A stretch of 64,000 bases of DNA from Echinometra lucunter (GCA_029962745.1 CM057154.1:24870699-24934698); one strand, 5' to 3'. Positions 1 to 12,420 are shown, numbered from the stretch's first letter. Notes: generated from the letters alone by a model not told the origin. Program-made: numbers and translations.

Positions 1-295
1 NNNNNNNNNNNNNNNNNNNNNNNNNNNNNNNNNNNNNNNNNNNNNNNNNNNNNNNNNNNNNNNNNNNNNNNNNNNNNNNNNNNNNNNNNNNNNNNNNNNN
101 NNNNNNNNNNNNNNNNNNNNNNNNNNNNNNNNNNNNNNNNNNNNNNNNNNNNNNNNNNNNNNNNNNNNNNNNNNNNNNNNNNNNNNNNNNNNNNNNNNNN
201 NNNNNNNNNNNNNNNNNNNNNNNNNNNNNNNNNNNNNNNNNNNNNNNNNNNNNNNNNNNNNNNNNNNNNNNNNNNNNNNNNNNNNNNNNNNNNNN
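1..295. other. Assembly gap
   Basis: A run of N. Whatever precedes the Gypsy polyprotein end that follows is missing. Confidence 1.
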
Positions 296-763
296 TTTAA
301 TCTGCCTATGATGGACGACCTTCTTAATCCACAGAACACTGATCCTCATCAGGTGAAGGAAAGGAAGGAAAGGCAGAAGGCGAATCAGATACAACGCTAA
401 GACCAACATGCTCGTGATCTTCCAAAGCTTCACATCGGTCAGCATGTCTGACTCCTTGATACGCAAACCAACAGATGGTCACAGCAAGGCATTGTCAAGG
501 CCAAACTACCAAATCGGTCTTAACTGATAGAAACTGAATATGGTGTGACACGTCGAAGGAACCGCCGTCACCTCGGGCCAGCCCAACATACAGACCAGTA
601 TCCTTCGCATGATATCGACGACGATGAGGCAGATCCAAGAGGTGATGATGATGCTAGCCCCCCAGCAGTAGATGCACCATCAACATCTGCGCCATCAACT
701 GCTACATACACAGCCAGGAGTGGACGCAACGTGAAGCCACCAGCTCGCTTAATTGAACAGTGA
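296..763 (+). pseudogene. C-terminal end of a Ty3/Gypsy (Mag-like) polyprotein
   Basis: Translation across frames gives the region after the integrase core: a basic stretch, then the pattern DLPKLHIGQHVWLLDTQT, then a segment ending in YRRNRRHL-type residues (here VTRRRNRRHLGP) and an acidic, Pro/Ser/Thr-rich tail finishing in PPARLIEQ before the stop at 761-763. This layout is usual for the pol C-terminus of Mag-like Gypsy elements. The open frame from 545 is intact, but one in-frame stop lies near 400, so it is decayed or partial. The integrase core would lie in the N gap to the left. Confidence 0.7.
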
Positions 764-1146
764 ATTGAAGGAACACTAACTTGAAAGAAACTGTAAACCT
801 TCAAGAAATCAAAATCAAAACTGAACTGAACTTACAATTTTACAGGATTTCGAAACATTTATTATCAACGCAATTACCAAGGACTGAAGAATGATTAATT
901 TGAAACGACTCTAATTACAAGGACTCTCTCTCAGAAGTTTTCGTGCAACATAATTATTTCAGCACCACATGATTATGCACATTGTATGTTTATCATATTG
1001 AAGGCTGTTTACAGAAACCAAGGTGAAACAGGCTTCTAAGAAAATGTCATCATGTCTTTAAATGTAAAGGCACAAAATGAAAAATACTTGTTGTACTTGT
1101 CCAAAACAAAAAGTAAAAACAAGTTCTTTTTTTAAAGAAAGGGAGG
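764..1146 (+). other. Gypsy 3' untranslated region with polypurine tract
   Basis: AT-rich, no reading frame. It ends in a purine-rich run (about 1135-1146, AAAGAAAGGGAGG) immediately before a TGT that could begin the LTR, the usual placing of the plus-strand primer of an LTR element. Confidence 0.5.
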
Positions 1147-1307
1147 TGTAGTGATATTACTATTTTAAAGGTCTGAAGACAAGACTATCAGTTCATCGGG
1201 TGCCTAGTCAAGACATGTCGTCATCGTCATCGCATCAATTCATCCTCCTAATAAATGGCCAAGTTAAGCCCCCATAGTTATAAAAGACATGTGTCATGAG
1301 TATTACA
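1147..1307 (+). mobile_element. Probable short Gypsy LTR
   Basis: Starts TGTAGTGATATTAC right after the polypurine tract and ends with TATTACA, so it has the TG..CA ends of an LTR, and it contains a TATA-like TTATAAAAG at about 1279. At 161 bp it would be short. No second LTR is in the window, so the end is inferred. Confidence 0.45.
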
Positions 1308-1339
1308 TTTGCATCGGCCTACCAATAAACCGATATAAT

Positions 1340-2640
1340 TACTATAACAATGGTCTACTTTTTCGTGAATTTCAGACATCTCCAGACGCTCGCGGGCAGA
1401 TGTACACGCAGCTGATTATTCCCACCTCCTTTAGGCCCCAGGTTTTACGGTTTGCCCACGACTCGGCATTATCGGGACATCTCAAGGCAAAGAAGACTAC
1501 AGAACGGATATTGGCGCATTTCTTTTGGCCGGGACTACAGTCAGACGTGAGGAGGTACTGCGCGTCATGTGACCCGTGCCAACGTACCACACCGAAAGGA
1601 AAGGTCGGTAGAGTTCCTGTAGTTATGCTGCACCTAATAGACACATGTTTCAGGAGAATTGCAGTAGACTTGGTGGGACCCCTTATAACCAGTCAGTGAC
1701 AGGGGAAATAGGTACATTCTGACGATTGCTGATCTGGCCCTAAGGTACCCTGAGGCTGTGGCACTGCCGAATATTGAGGCAGAACGAGTGGTCGAAGCTT
1801 TGATGGAGGTTTTCTCTAGGCTGGGGGTTCCAAACGAAATTCTTTCAGATAATGGTACTCAATTTGTATCGGGAGTGATGAAGGAGGTTTCTCGTTTGTT
1901 AGGTGTAAAACAATTTCACACTTCTCCATACCACCCTATGGCAAATGCTGCGTGTGAAAGATTTAATGGTACATTGAGAAGGAGAATGTGTCAGGATCGT
2001 CCAAGGGATTAGGACAGGTATTTACCCGCCCTCTTGTTTGCCTATGGCGAGGTACCTCACGAGAGTTTGGGATACTCTCCATTGGAGTTGATGTATGGAA
2101 GGTCAGTGAGGGGTCCCTTGACAATCTTAAAGGAATTGTGGTCTGAGGAAATACCCCAAAATGAAGTTAAAACTACTTACCAGTATGTACTTGATTTACA
2201 GGAAAGACTGGAATCAACATGCAGAGTAGCGAAGACGGAGCTTGGGAAGTCGTCGAGGAAATACAAGAGGCATTTCGACGTCAAGGCCAAGGAGCGCAGA
2301 TTTGAATGCGGGGATCGGGTGTTGTTGCTTCTACCAACTAGCTCTAACAAGCTCTTGATGCAGTGGAGAGGACCCTATGAAGTGGTAGGAAAGGTCGCAA
2401 GACATAACTACTCCCTGCGAATCGGTAAGAAGCGGAAAACCTACCACGCAAACCTTATGAAGCGCTACATAAAGAGGTCGTCGGATGATCCTCTTGTTGA
2501 TGTCACTCAGAAGGATGACGAAGACGACGCAGTGAATGAGCTACCTTTGCCGGAGCAAAACGATGATGACGTCACGAACGAAAGTGACGGCCAAGTGCAC
2601 GAAACAGCTGTGACGTCTGGTAACGCAATCCATTAACGAC
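1340..2640 (+). pseudogene. Gmr1-like retrotransposon integrase and GPY/F region
   Basis: Three frames together give a full integrase. There is a zinc-binding part with His residues near 1455-1485 and CASCDPCQ near 1560. The catalytic core has Asp in IAVDLVGP, Asp in ILSDNGTQF and Glu in NAACERFNGT (the DDE set, all present). A GPY/F-type module follows (MQWRGPYEVVGKV near 2360). A frame change near 1695 and a stop near 2010 break it. The reading continues, after one frame change near 2630, directly into reverse transcriptase. That order is reversed from ordinary Gypsy and is typical of the Gmr1-like group. No LTRs or gag are visible around it. Confidence 0.85.
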
Positions 2641-3640
2641 AGTGATGTTGAGAATGGTGACAACGTCGTTGAAATGTCATTTCCATCGTTGGAGCAAACT
2701 GAAGGAAATCAGGACGTGACATATGGTGAAAGAATCGGTCAAAATCATCGAGCGAATTTGGAAGAGCTTATCCATGAGTTTGAAGACCTTCTTACGGATG
2801 CATCAGGACGAACAGACATTATCGATCACACCGTAGAACTGAACACGCAACAGCACATACGTTCCAGGCCATATCAAGTCCCACAAGCATTGAGGAAGAC
2901 CATACGGGAAGAAGTTGATATGATGATGAAGATGGGCATAATAGAAAAGTCAAACTCTCCTTACCCGTCATTTGTCGTAATTGTCAAGAAGAAAGACGGT
3001 AAAAACAGTTTTTGTGTTGACTATCGCAAGATAAACGCAACCACCGCGATCGACAATGAACCAATACCCAACATGGAAGAAATCATCGGGGATGTTGGAT
3101 CAGCGAAAGTCTTTTCGAGGATTGACCTCTGCAAAGGGTATTACCAGATACCAGTTAGGAAGGAGGACAGAGCCAAGACTGCGTTCGTAACGCCGGATGG
3201 ACAATATGATTCAAGTTTTTGCCATTCGGAATGGTCAACACGCCATCTCTTTTCACAAGGATGATGAGGACCTTGCTAGAAGGTATTCCCACCGTCGTAC
3301 ACTACATAGGCGACATCTTGATTTACAGCTCTTCGTGGGAAGAACATATCAATGGTGTCAGAAGAGTACTCACTGCACTCAGAGAGGTGAGAGCATTTAT
3401 TGGTCTTGTTGCATATTATCGCAAATTCATACCCAATATGGCAGTTATAGCCGCCCCCTTGACAGATCTCACCAAGAACAACGCACCAACTAGGTAAGAT
3501 GGGGAGAAAGATAGGAAGCAGCCTTTCGAACCTTAAAGGAGAGGGTAAGTAAATACGCAGTACTTCATCTTCCCGACAGTTCGAAGGAGTTCATGCTTCG
3601 AACAGAAGCTTATTTAATGTTCAAGATGAATAAATATTAC
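2641..3640 (+). pseudogene. Gmr1-like reverse transcriptase and start of RNase H
   Basis: After an acidic linker comes the N-terminal RT region (GRTDIIDHTVEL, then VKKKDGKNSFCVDYRKIN) and the palm (SRIDLCKGYYQIPV). A frame change near 3210 leads to MPFGMVNTPSLF. The catalytic YIDD motif reads YIGD near 3303, so one metal-binding Asp is lost. About 50 residues normally present between the palm and the FIGLVAYYRKFIP segment are missing near 3390. RNase H begins (SKYAVLHLPDSSKEFML) and stops matching near 3612. The element is inactive and 3'-truncated. Confidence 0.85.
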
Positions 3641-4437
3641 GGGAAATATATCATGAAAGAAAAAAATTGAAATAAATGCCAAATTTGATAGAGGGGCAAA
3701 TGTCACGAGTAGAGTTGGAAAATTGTCATTTATTTCATATCTTACATTTTAACTCCCCTTGTTTTCAACGAAAAAAAGAATTCAAATGTTTCCTTTTACT
3801 TAAAAATGATCAGCGATCAGGCTGAAAAGTTTACATGTGTAGAAAAATAGTTTTGTGGCGATCAGCGTCGTTTTCCTTTCAGAGCGCTCGTCGCTATGAA
3901 GAATATGCAAACTAATTTGGATCAAACGTAGTTTGTAGTTAACGTTGTGTACAAAATGTATAGGCGACGTACGCGTTAGTGCCACGCCCAAGGTGATACG
4001 TCGGGCAAGGCAAGGGGTTGTGGTGTACAAGGTAGCAGGCATCATGTTTTCTGCGTTCGTTGAGTTAAGATGTATCTTTGAGTTTCATGCCAGTCGCCAT
4101 TTTATTTGTTTCCTGAGTTGCTAAAATCACCACATTATTCATACTTATTTTGTGTCAAGACTACACTGTTTATAGACCAGGTTGTGAGGATAGTAGGGGG
4201 GTCGTCATTTTGTTGTTTTTTAAAACTCACTGCGGTGGTAAGCATCAATTGATTTCTTTCTACTTTTGGCAATATACAGCTCATAAAAAACGTTAAAATG
4301 GTAAACATTGCTATTAAAAGTAAATAGTTATTGATTGTAGGTTGTAGTGATTTTCTTGAAAAAAGTATGATTCTGCAAAGAGATAAAAATATTCATTGTT
4401 TGCAATTTGAAAATTCTTATAAATGCTTTAAGGAGCA
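3641..4437. other. No gene seen
   Basis: AT-rich sequence between the Gmr1-like remnant and the L1-like element. I see no coding signal or structured repeat in it; the short open frames look random. Confidence 0.6.
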
Positions 4438-4574
4438 TGTGAAATGTTTTTTTTTTTTTTTTTTTTTAGCCCTCCATAGGCTATTTTATTGAGTTAAATA
4501 AACATTTCACAACGTAGAAAAATGTATTTTACACTCAAATGAAATACAATACTTTACATTTCTCTCTTTCAGTT

Positions 4575-7500
4575 TTAAACAAACAAAGATTTAAGTGACT
4601 GCCATTTAGCAACAAATTTGTTATGTGTACCTGAAATAAGATTAATATATCTCTCATCTTCATAATATTGAATAACCTTTTTCTTTATGATACTAAAAAT
4701 AGGAATTTTATTATTAAGCTTTTGTACGAACATTTGTTGTTTGATCAAAATTACTATGCAATTTAATGCATCATTTCTCTTTTCTTCAAATCCAAAAATT
4801 ATATTTTGTAAATTAAACTTTATCTGTACTAAAGAACCTTCATTTATCCATTTTGCTGTTTCCTTCCAAATTGATTTACTGATTTCACAGTCGTAAAAGA
4901 AATGTACAATGTCTTCCACCTCTTTTTTACAAAACGAACAGGTTTCATTACTGACTATTTTCATCTTATACAGTTGCTTATTCAAAAATAAAATCCTGTT
5001 TACTATCTTATACTGAAAATATCTTAAAACAATATCCGGAGTAAATCGAAATATCTTAGTATGACAATTCTGCATAAATGAAATATCAGGGCTGTAATCT
5101 AAATGTCGTTCCCATTTTAAACATACTGAGGGTATACATTTTGTTTTTCCAATAAGAGATTTATAGATGTATCGACATCCTCGTACGTCATATACAAGTA
5201 TTTTGATATGTGACGGCATCAGTGGACCTTCTACATTTTTCTCACATTTTTCAATATAAATTCTATACTGACACTTTATAGCTTGACTGATAGAATAGTA
5301 AGACAAATAGTTCAGTTTCAAGAAAATTTTTTGTTCACATTCTTCACGAGTTAACAAATTCCCCTTACTATCAATTAAGTCATTGATACATCTGATGCCT
5401 TTTTCATACCAAGATCTAAAAAATACAGATTTTTGCCCAATTTGGATAGAACTATTCCTCCACAATGGATAAGTTAACAACCCATCTCCTTCTGCTTGAC
5501 AAAGCAAAGACAAAGCATAAAATACATCTTTCCAAAATGGATTGGCAACTTCATGGGATAATGTTAAAAAATATTCATCACCAAACCCTACTACAAATGG
5601 TTTTGTTAAAAACGACTGCATTAAATAATTAACATCATTACATGTACAAGACCAATCTTCGAATCCACGTGAGCTTTAATGACATACTAAAAAACTCGAC
5701 ATCTAGCATCTTAAGACCCCCTTCTTCATAAGTGCCCACAACCTGTTTCCTACTAATTTTATCAGGCTTATTCTTCCATATGAAATTAAAGAACTTTACT
5801 TTTATTGCTTTCATTAACTTAGCTGAAGGAGCTGGGATTGACATAAACAAATGATTAAACTGTGGTAACAGTAGTGATTTAGCAACTGTAACTCTTCCAA
5901 GAACTGTAATGTTCCGTTTGATCCAAGAAATCATTTGACGCTTTACTTTGTCAAAAATTCTGTCATAATTATAATCAGGTATTTTATCAATATCAACATG
6001 AAAGTCAGTACCAAGGTAACGAAAATAATCATTATACACAAAATTCACTTGTCTTCCTTCCAATCTTATATCTTCACTACCTTTTAAGGCACCAATCCAA
6101 ATTGCATTTGTTTTCTCCATATTCATCTTAAGCCCACTACAATTTCCAAATGACTCCAAAATATGAAGTACATTGCGGAAACTGGCAGCTGTGCTATCTA
6201 AAAACAATACTGTATCATCGGCATACTGAAGGATCTTGAATTAATTTGACCTGACAGAAATTCCTTTGACCGAGTGTGAATTTCGAATTAACACCCCAAG
6301 AATTTCCGCGCATAACAAAAACAAGTAGGGCGAAAGTGGGTCACCTTGCCTAGAGCCCCTTTCTATGCGAAATCTAGATGTTATTTGCCCATTAACCATA
6401 ACACTAGAGTACGCATCACTACACAGTAAATTTATCCACTTTATAAAAGAGCTTCCAAATTTAAAAAAGGAGAGAGTTTTATACAAAAAGTGATGAGAAA
6501 GACTATCAAAAGCCTTTTCGAAATCAATTAACAAAATCATACCAGGAACCTTTTCCTTTTCAGTATAAGCAATTATGTCATATAAAATTCTAATATTTTC
6601 ACCAATAAATCGTCCAGACAAAAATCCTGTTTGATTACCATGGATAATACGACGTAATACTTTTTTAAGTCTATTAGCAATACAGCTCGATAATATTTTA
6701 TAAACCACGTTCAACAAAGAAATTGGTCTCCAGTTTTTAATAAAATGTCTCACTTTGTCACCTTTAGGAAGTAGTGTTATCAAACCAAGTTTTTGTGAAA
6801 AAGATAATTTTCCAGAAGTGTAAGCAAAATTCATACTACGCATCATATATATACCTAACTCCTCAAGAAAATATTTGAAAAATTCCACTGTAAATCCATC
6901 TTGTCCTGGGGCTTTATTATTTTTCATGTTCTTTACTGCATATTCAATTTCCCTGCAAGATATTTCTCCTTCTAAAGAAACACACTCTTCTTCTGTGAGA
7001 CTTTGGAAATGATCTTCCCTTATACGAGAGAAAATAACTTCTGCATCACAATTTGCATGATATTTATACAAACGTTCATAATATGATCCAACTTCTTTCA
7101 AAATATCTTCTTGCTCTTGCAACACAGTACCATTGTCGTCAATCAGTTTTACAAATGTTTTTTTTTCAGTTATCCTTTGTTTTTCCAAATTCAAAAAGTA
7201 TTTAGATGGTTTTTCCCCAAATTGCATTACTTGAAGCCGTAGTCTATTTGCTGCCATTTCCAGCTTCTGACGTCTGAATTGTTCTAATTCTTCTCTTAAT
7301 TCTCGATTTTTTTCTAAATTCTCTCTAGTATCTGTATTCTGTTCCAACAATCTTTCTAACGTAAGTATCTCAGACTCCATGTCCTTTTCTACACTTTCTT
7401 CCTTCTTTTTCTGACGAATTGCATACAAAATTGTTACTGCTCTCAACTCCATTAACAGTGTATCAAAAAACAACTGGTCATTAATTAAAAATCTATAGTC

Positions 7501-8370
7501 TTTTTTACTAACATTCTCAAATTGTCTTCCATCCAGAGACTCAATATCAAGGTACTGTAAAGTAACTTCTTTTACCTTTTCCTTGATAAGATAATTCAGA
7601 CTTTTTCAAAAATGAATTATTAAACTTCCAATAGTTAAATCTCTTATGACATTTATCTAACACAATGTCTACACAATCATTGAATGATCAATACGATAAC
7701 CCAATTCAATCTCACATTTCCTAACTAAAGAAAAGATATCTGAAGACATTAAAAAATAATCCAATCTACTTTGCTTTAATGGGGTGGGTTGTCGCCAGGT
7801 GAAAGATTTTATATCAGGATGAAGTTGACGCCATGGATCAACTAAGTTAAAATCATTTTTCATCTCAAGGACCTTATCCCTCACCTTTCTATTACTAAGT
7901 CGAAGATAATTAAAAGTATCTAACTCTAAACTTTGCACCAAATTCCAATCACCACAAATAATTTTGTGAGGATCATCCCAATCCAGTAAGATATTTTCTA
8001 TACGTCCAAAAAATTCTGGATAATCAGTGTTTGGCCCATAAAGTGCTATCAATGAAAAATCTAGAAAACCACATTGGATACTAAGGGCTACAAAATTACC
8101 ATCACTATCACACTTTACTCTTTTTATAACAAATTGTGTGTTTTGATCAAATAATATTGCAACTCCTCTTGCATTAGATGATTTATATGAAAAGAAACCT
8201 CTTCCTCCCCACTCTTTCAATATGTCCTTTTCTAATTCCAAAACAAAATGAGTGTCTTGTAGACAATAAATATTTGCTTCTTTCTTTTTCAAAAAATCAA
8301 ACAGATCCTCCCTTTTACATCGTTCTCCAAGTCCACGGCAGTTTAGTGAAAAATATTTTGATACCTTTAC
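4575..8370 (-). pseudogene. LINE ORF2: AP endonuclease and reverse transcriptase
   Basis: Read leftwards: an endonuclease from SLNCRGLGERC near 8350 through LQDTH near 8260 and CGDWNLV near 7955; the end of this domain is disrupted near 7670. A coiled linker follows (7473 region), then RT with APGQDGF, NWRPISLLN, GNQTGFLSGR, LIDFEKAFDS and GSRQGDPLSP. The catalytic YADD lies near 6215, just after an in-frame TAA at 6241-6243. The C-terminal part (5621-4575) carries a zinc-knuckle pattern Cys-x2-Cys...His...Cys in ETCSFCKKEVEDIVHFFYDC near 4930. Frames break near 8340, 7670, 7475, 6241 and 5630. Nicking and reverse transcription at the target site are the family role. Confidence 0.88.
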
Positions 8371-8727
8371 TACTCATAACAAATAAAAACTATGTGCATG
8401 ACATTATTCATAGCCGTTGCACACATGGTAATAGTATAGAGAGAAATGAAATGCATAAATATACTGGAGGGTTTTTTATTTTTACACAAATACAACATAC
8501 ACACAATTACAAAAAACAAAAAACATGAACACAATACACACATAACTACACAAAACAAACAATACAACTTTGTTTCCAGTTCAAGATGCAACACAGTATA
8601 CTCCCATGATAGATCATTTTTCAATGAGAGCCTAATAAACTAAAAAGTTAATCTTCTTTCTAAAATCCTCTTTTCAGGTTCTTAATTCCTGCTATCTGCC
8701 TAGTTTCTTCGTTATTTCCTTTCACAA

Positions 8728-9630
8728 CTATTGCTCCTTGTATCTTTTCCAGTCATCTTCACCACTCGCTTTCCTTGTCTGAAGAACAACATCTGTGCCA
8801 ATCACTCTGATCCTTGTTAGAAATCCTTGCTGTCTTAGCTCATACGGTCTTGACGCTAGCTGACCTCTCTTAATCTTCATCTTCCGTGGCAAATCTGTAC
8901 GGATAGACACGCGATACAATGGGTCATCCTCAGCGATGGCTACCGGAGTAGCAGCATCAGCACTCGTAGCTGCTGTACCTCTTCTCTTCCTTCTACTCTG
9001 GGACGAGTTGTAGGCATAAAAGGCACGCAAAACCTTCTCCTTGTCAGCAAATCTGACGAACCTCATAATAATAGCATCTGGTGCCTTGTCTCCTTCAAGA
9101 TCCGATGGGTTATGTCGACGAGGTAATCTATGAATGTTTACAAATTGCATTTTCTCTATTTCATCATCACTTGTAGGCTTGTTCATAAAGAGAGCAATCT
9201 TCTGCTTTGCAACATCTTCCACATTCTCGTTAGGCATGGTTTGCACACCATACATCAAGAGGTTCTGCTTTCTCTCGTGCAACACTGCTGCAAGTAACTT
9301 GTTCTCACATTCTCGCTCTACTCTTTCAATCTCTCTCTGAAGTTGTGGGACTTTTTCATTTTCCAACACCATAATTCTATTAGCATTGTCTTGTACAGCA
9401 ACTTCAATGGTACTCACAGAATGTTTGATATCTGCTATGTCCGTCTTGACCGAGTCGAGCTTTGAATTGAGTTGCACAGAAAGCTCGCGAATCATGTCGC
9501 GTAGGTCCCCTTGACCTTGTAGCTCTCCCTCGCCACGCGCCTCCGGTGGTGATGCTCCCTGTCTCGTGCTCTTACTCCTCGCCCCGCGCTGCTCGTCTCC
9601 ACGTGCTACATCGCTGTCACTTTCCGACAT
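8728..9630 (-). CDS. LINE ORF1 nucleic-acid chaperone (L1 ORF1p-like)
   Basis: An intact 300-residue frame starting MSESDSDVARGDEQRG. It has a charged, low-complexity N-terminus, then a heptad-rich coiled coil at about residues 45-115 (SVQLNSKLDSVKTDIADIKH). A mixed alpha/beta region follows (NLLMYGV... IHRLPRR ... IIMRFVRFADKEKVLRAF), like the RRM and C-terminal domains of L1 ORF1p (Transposase_22 family), and a basic C-terminus. Length and architecture match ORF1p, which trimerises and coats the element RNA. It lies just upstream of ORF2 in the same element, with about 360 bp between them. Confidence 0.85.
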   Translation of the reverse strand: MSESDSDVARGDEQRGARSKSTRQGASPPEARGEGELQGQGDLRDMIRELSVQLNSKLDSVKTDIADIKHSVSTIEVAVQDNANRIMVLENEKVPQLQREIERVERECENKLLAAVLHERKQNLLMYGVQTMPNENVEDVAKQKIALFMNKPTSDDEIEKMQFVNIHRLPRRHNPSDLEGDKAPDAIIMRFVRFADKEKVLRAFYAYNSSQSRRKRRGTAATSADAATPVAIAEDDPLYRVSIRTDLPRKMKIKRGQLASRPYELRQQGFLTRIRVIGTDVVLQTRKASGEDDWKRYKEQ

Positions 9631-9854
9631 ATTTTTGTCCTTATCCTTTCTTCCTGATCTAGATCTTAGACTGTACTGCTTCCGCTGACCCTTTTTTTCC
9701 TTTACGACTATTCTCCTGGCTCATTTTAAAACGAAGAAACCATCATTTTGCAACTTTTTCTGATCTTTTCACGGGAGCACGTGAAAGGTGGTCACTCCAT
9801 GCTGCAACCGGAACCGGAACCCTCTGCAACAGGAACCGGAACCCTGTGAAATGT

Positions 9855-11096
9855 GACTTAAACTTTGATATAATATGTGTTCCTTGTATCAAAATCTCGT
9901 ACTAATGATTCAGATATAGGGAAAGAAGATAATTTGTCATGCATGTGTGTGAATGTGGATGTTTGTTTGGTAAACATTTCTTAACATTTTAAGGACATTG
10001 TTCTCGAAAGACATTCGGATTGTTTTTTTTTTCATATAGAGTTTTATTGTCGGGACTGGAGTCAGCTACCAAGTCGGGTACGCCGAGGCAGCCATCCATT
10101 ACCGTCGGGGCATCACCAAGGTCATCTCAAGGTCATTCATTGTTCAAGGACGACGCAACACAGACGTCACACAGACTTTGTCGCAGCAATTTCGACAACG
10201 CCATCATCGTCAATATTATCCGCGTTTTTATTTCAGGGCCCCAACCAACGAGAACTGTCACTCAGGTTTCGTTTGTTTGTGTGTGTGATTGGTGTGAGTG
10301 TTTGAATTAGTCCGTGAAAACTCAAAACTCTTATCCAAAAGATTACTCAAATTTAACTGTATCCTCAGTACTTATAGATAATCGATTAGGTTTATACAAT
10401 TTTATACAATTATCCAAGGTTTATGCAATTTTCCCTAACTTTCAGTGTTTCAAGAAAAGATTGCAATTTATTGTACTCACTCTGTTGTAGTCTGATATCG
10501 GATTTAAGCCAATTGTTTTATTGATCTAAACCAAAAGTGCATATTGATTAAATACTTGTATATCTATATTCAAAGTGTCAAAGTTTGTTGTGTTGAGTAT
10601 CCATATACAAGTTCACCTCTCCTTTTATGTTTTTTGGTCCTCAACAGGGCCATGACATACACAAAATCACGATTTTGAGCCATTTTCGGTCTGACGAACA
10701 TGTATAAAAGGGCGTGCAGCATCGTTACGGCTAGCCCGATTTTCACGAAAATGGTGTCAAAAGATGTGCGAGACTCTAAGGTAAAAAGTCAGCAAGTGGC
10801 GCGGTCAAATATTTCGCGTGGCAGGATTTGGAGGGGGGGGGGGATTCTACCCCCCCCCTGCCGGCCGCATTAGGGTTAAGCAGTCATAATAGTTTTATTT
10901 GCTTCATGCCATTTACTACATTCTTTTGCCATGTACTAATTATTTCCTTTTACAATAAAAACGAAATTGAACTGAACTGAATTGAATTTGAATTGAATAA
11001 CAATGTAGATTGGTCAAAGGCAAGAATCAACAAAAAGGGAATATCATGCGGTAAAAAAAAATCTTTCAAAAAAAAAAATCTCCCTACCGTGGGAGG
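9855..11096. other. Unassigned sequence with a LINE/SINE-type tail
   Basis: No convincing gene. Near 10955-11010 the sequence ends in AATTGAATTTGAATTGAAT-type repeats, like the short tandem tails of CR1/L2-type retroelements on the plus strand, so a truncated copy may end here. Near 10830-10860 there is a G run followed by a C run that can pair. Confidence 0.4.
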
Positions 11097-11233
11097 GGGA
11101 TTAACAGGGGCGTAACAGGTACCTGTTTTCAGGGGGGGGGGGGGGGGGCAGAGCCCAAAATTTCCCGGTAACTAGTCTATATCTAGAATCTGTGGCGTAG
11201 CTACGACTGCATTTTAGGAGGACGGTAGTGCTC

Positions 11234-11731
11234 CACCGGCGTAAATCCAATTTGAAGAGTGGGTGATGAAAAACTTTTTTAACGATTTTTTCCCTCTCAC
11301 ACACATTTTGATATCCATTTTGTGAGCGAGCGAAGCGAGCGAGTAGAAAATAACAACTTTTCCGGTTTTGAATCGCATTTTCGAATAAGAATTCTAAAAT
11401 ATGATGAAAGAGCAAAGCGAGCGAGCCAAAAATAACCACTTTTCTCGATTTAAATCGCATTTTCGGATGGAAATTCTAAGATTTTGACGAGCGAGCGAAG
11501 CGAGCAAGCAAAAAATAACCACTTTTTAGTTTTCAGTAGCATTATCAAACAGAAATTCTAAAATATGATGGTTGTTTATGATAGATATTCAGAATTTTTA
11601 CTAACTGATTAATTACAATATGTTTTCTTCCTTAAAAAGTGTGTCAGCATGGGGGCAAATTTGTACACACCATCCCCCTCTTCCCCAAGTGGGGGTGATA
11701 GATCCCCCACCCCCCGGAATTTACGCCAATG
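11234..11731 (+). mobile_element. Nested small hAT-type element (about 500 bp)
   Basis: Begins CACCGGCGTAAATCC and ends GGAATTTACGCCAATG, flanked by a perfect 8-bp direct repeat TAGTGCTC (11226-11233 and 11732-11739). It contains the repeated motif GCTCGCTCGCTTCGCTCG (here as its complement) several times and no transposase. Same family as 50120-50596 and 50824-51190. Confidence 0.85.
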
Positions 11732-12420
11732 TAGTGCTCCCTAGAGGGGAGGGTGCAGGGAGGGGGGAGTTTCCCCCCTCCGGCGCGAAGCGCGGAAGCT
11801 CCGACGTTTTTTTGAAGTGATAGTTGTCGGTAATTAAGTCTATCTTCTGCGACGTTACTGGGATTTTATTTTAGGGAGATGGTAGTGCTCCCTAGGGGGA
11901 GGGTGCAGGAAGCTCTGACGTTTTTTTCGCTGTCAGTTCCCGCTCTTCTGACTCTTTCTGCCTGTTATTGGGGGGGGGGGCATACGCATAGCCAAAAATT
12001 TCCCGGTAGATAAGTCTAGAATCAGTGGTGTAGCTAGGATTTCATTTTGGGATCTAGAGGACAATAGTGCAAAGCGCGCTCCATTAGGCATGACAGGGGG
12101 AGGTGCAGGGATGGTGATTTTCCCTTCCCGCGCGAAGCGCGGAAGCTCTGACGTTTCTTTGAATTGTTCGTTGACTGTTCCCGGCCTCTCAATTCTCTGC
12201 CTGTTATCAGGGGGGGGGGGGCATAGCCGAAATTTTCCCGGTATCTGAGTCTAGAAATAGAATATGCGGAGGTGAGCCTGCACCGCGAGTTGCTTGTTGC
12301 GAAGCCCAGGGGCCCAGGGTTCTGGCTTAGGGCCCCCTGATGGTGGTCTACAGGGAAAGCCACTGCGGGGGTCCAGGGAGTGGAGCACCCGGAAACTCCG
12401 GGGTTTTGGTATTAAATTTT

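Larger units (their letters stand above)
4448..9844 (-). mobile_element. Full-length L1-like (L1/Tx1 group) LINE
   Basis: A 5.4-kb non-LTR retrotransposon read on the minus strand. It has ORF1 at 8728-9630, ORF2 from about 8370 to 4575, and a terminal poly-A tract (T run on the plus strand, 4447-4467). The same ten bases, TGTGAAATGT, flank both ends (4438-4447 and 9845-9854). This matches a target-site duplication and sets both boundaries, so the copy is full length. The 5' leader contains short GGAACC-type repeats near 9810-9840. ORF2 has several stops and frame changes, so this copy is probably not autonomous. Confidence 0.88.

Noticed and set aside
10020..10310. A 96-residue plus-strand frame
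   Set aside because: No recognisable motif or splice context; could not be supported as a gene.
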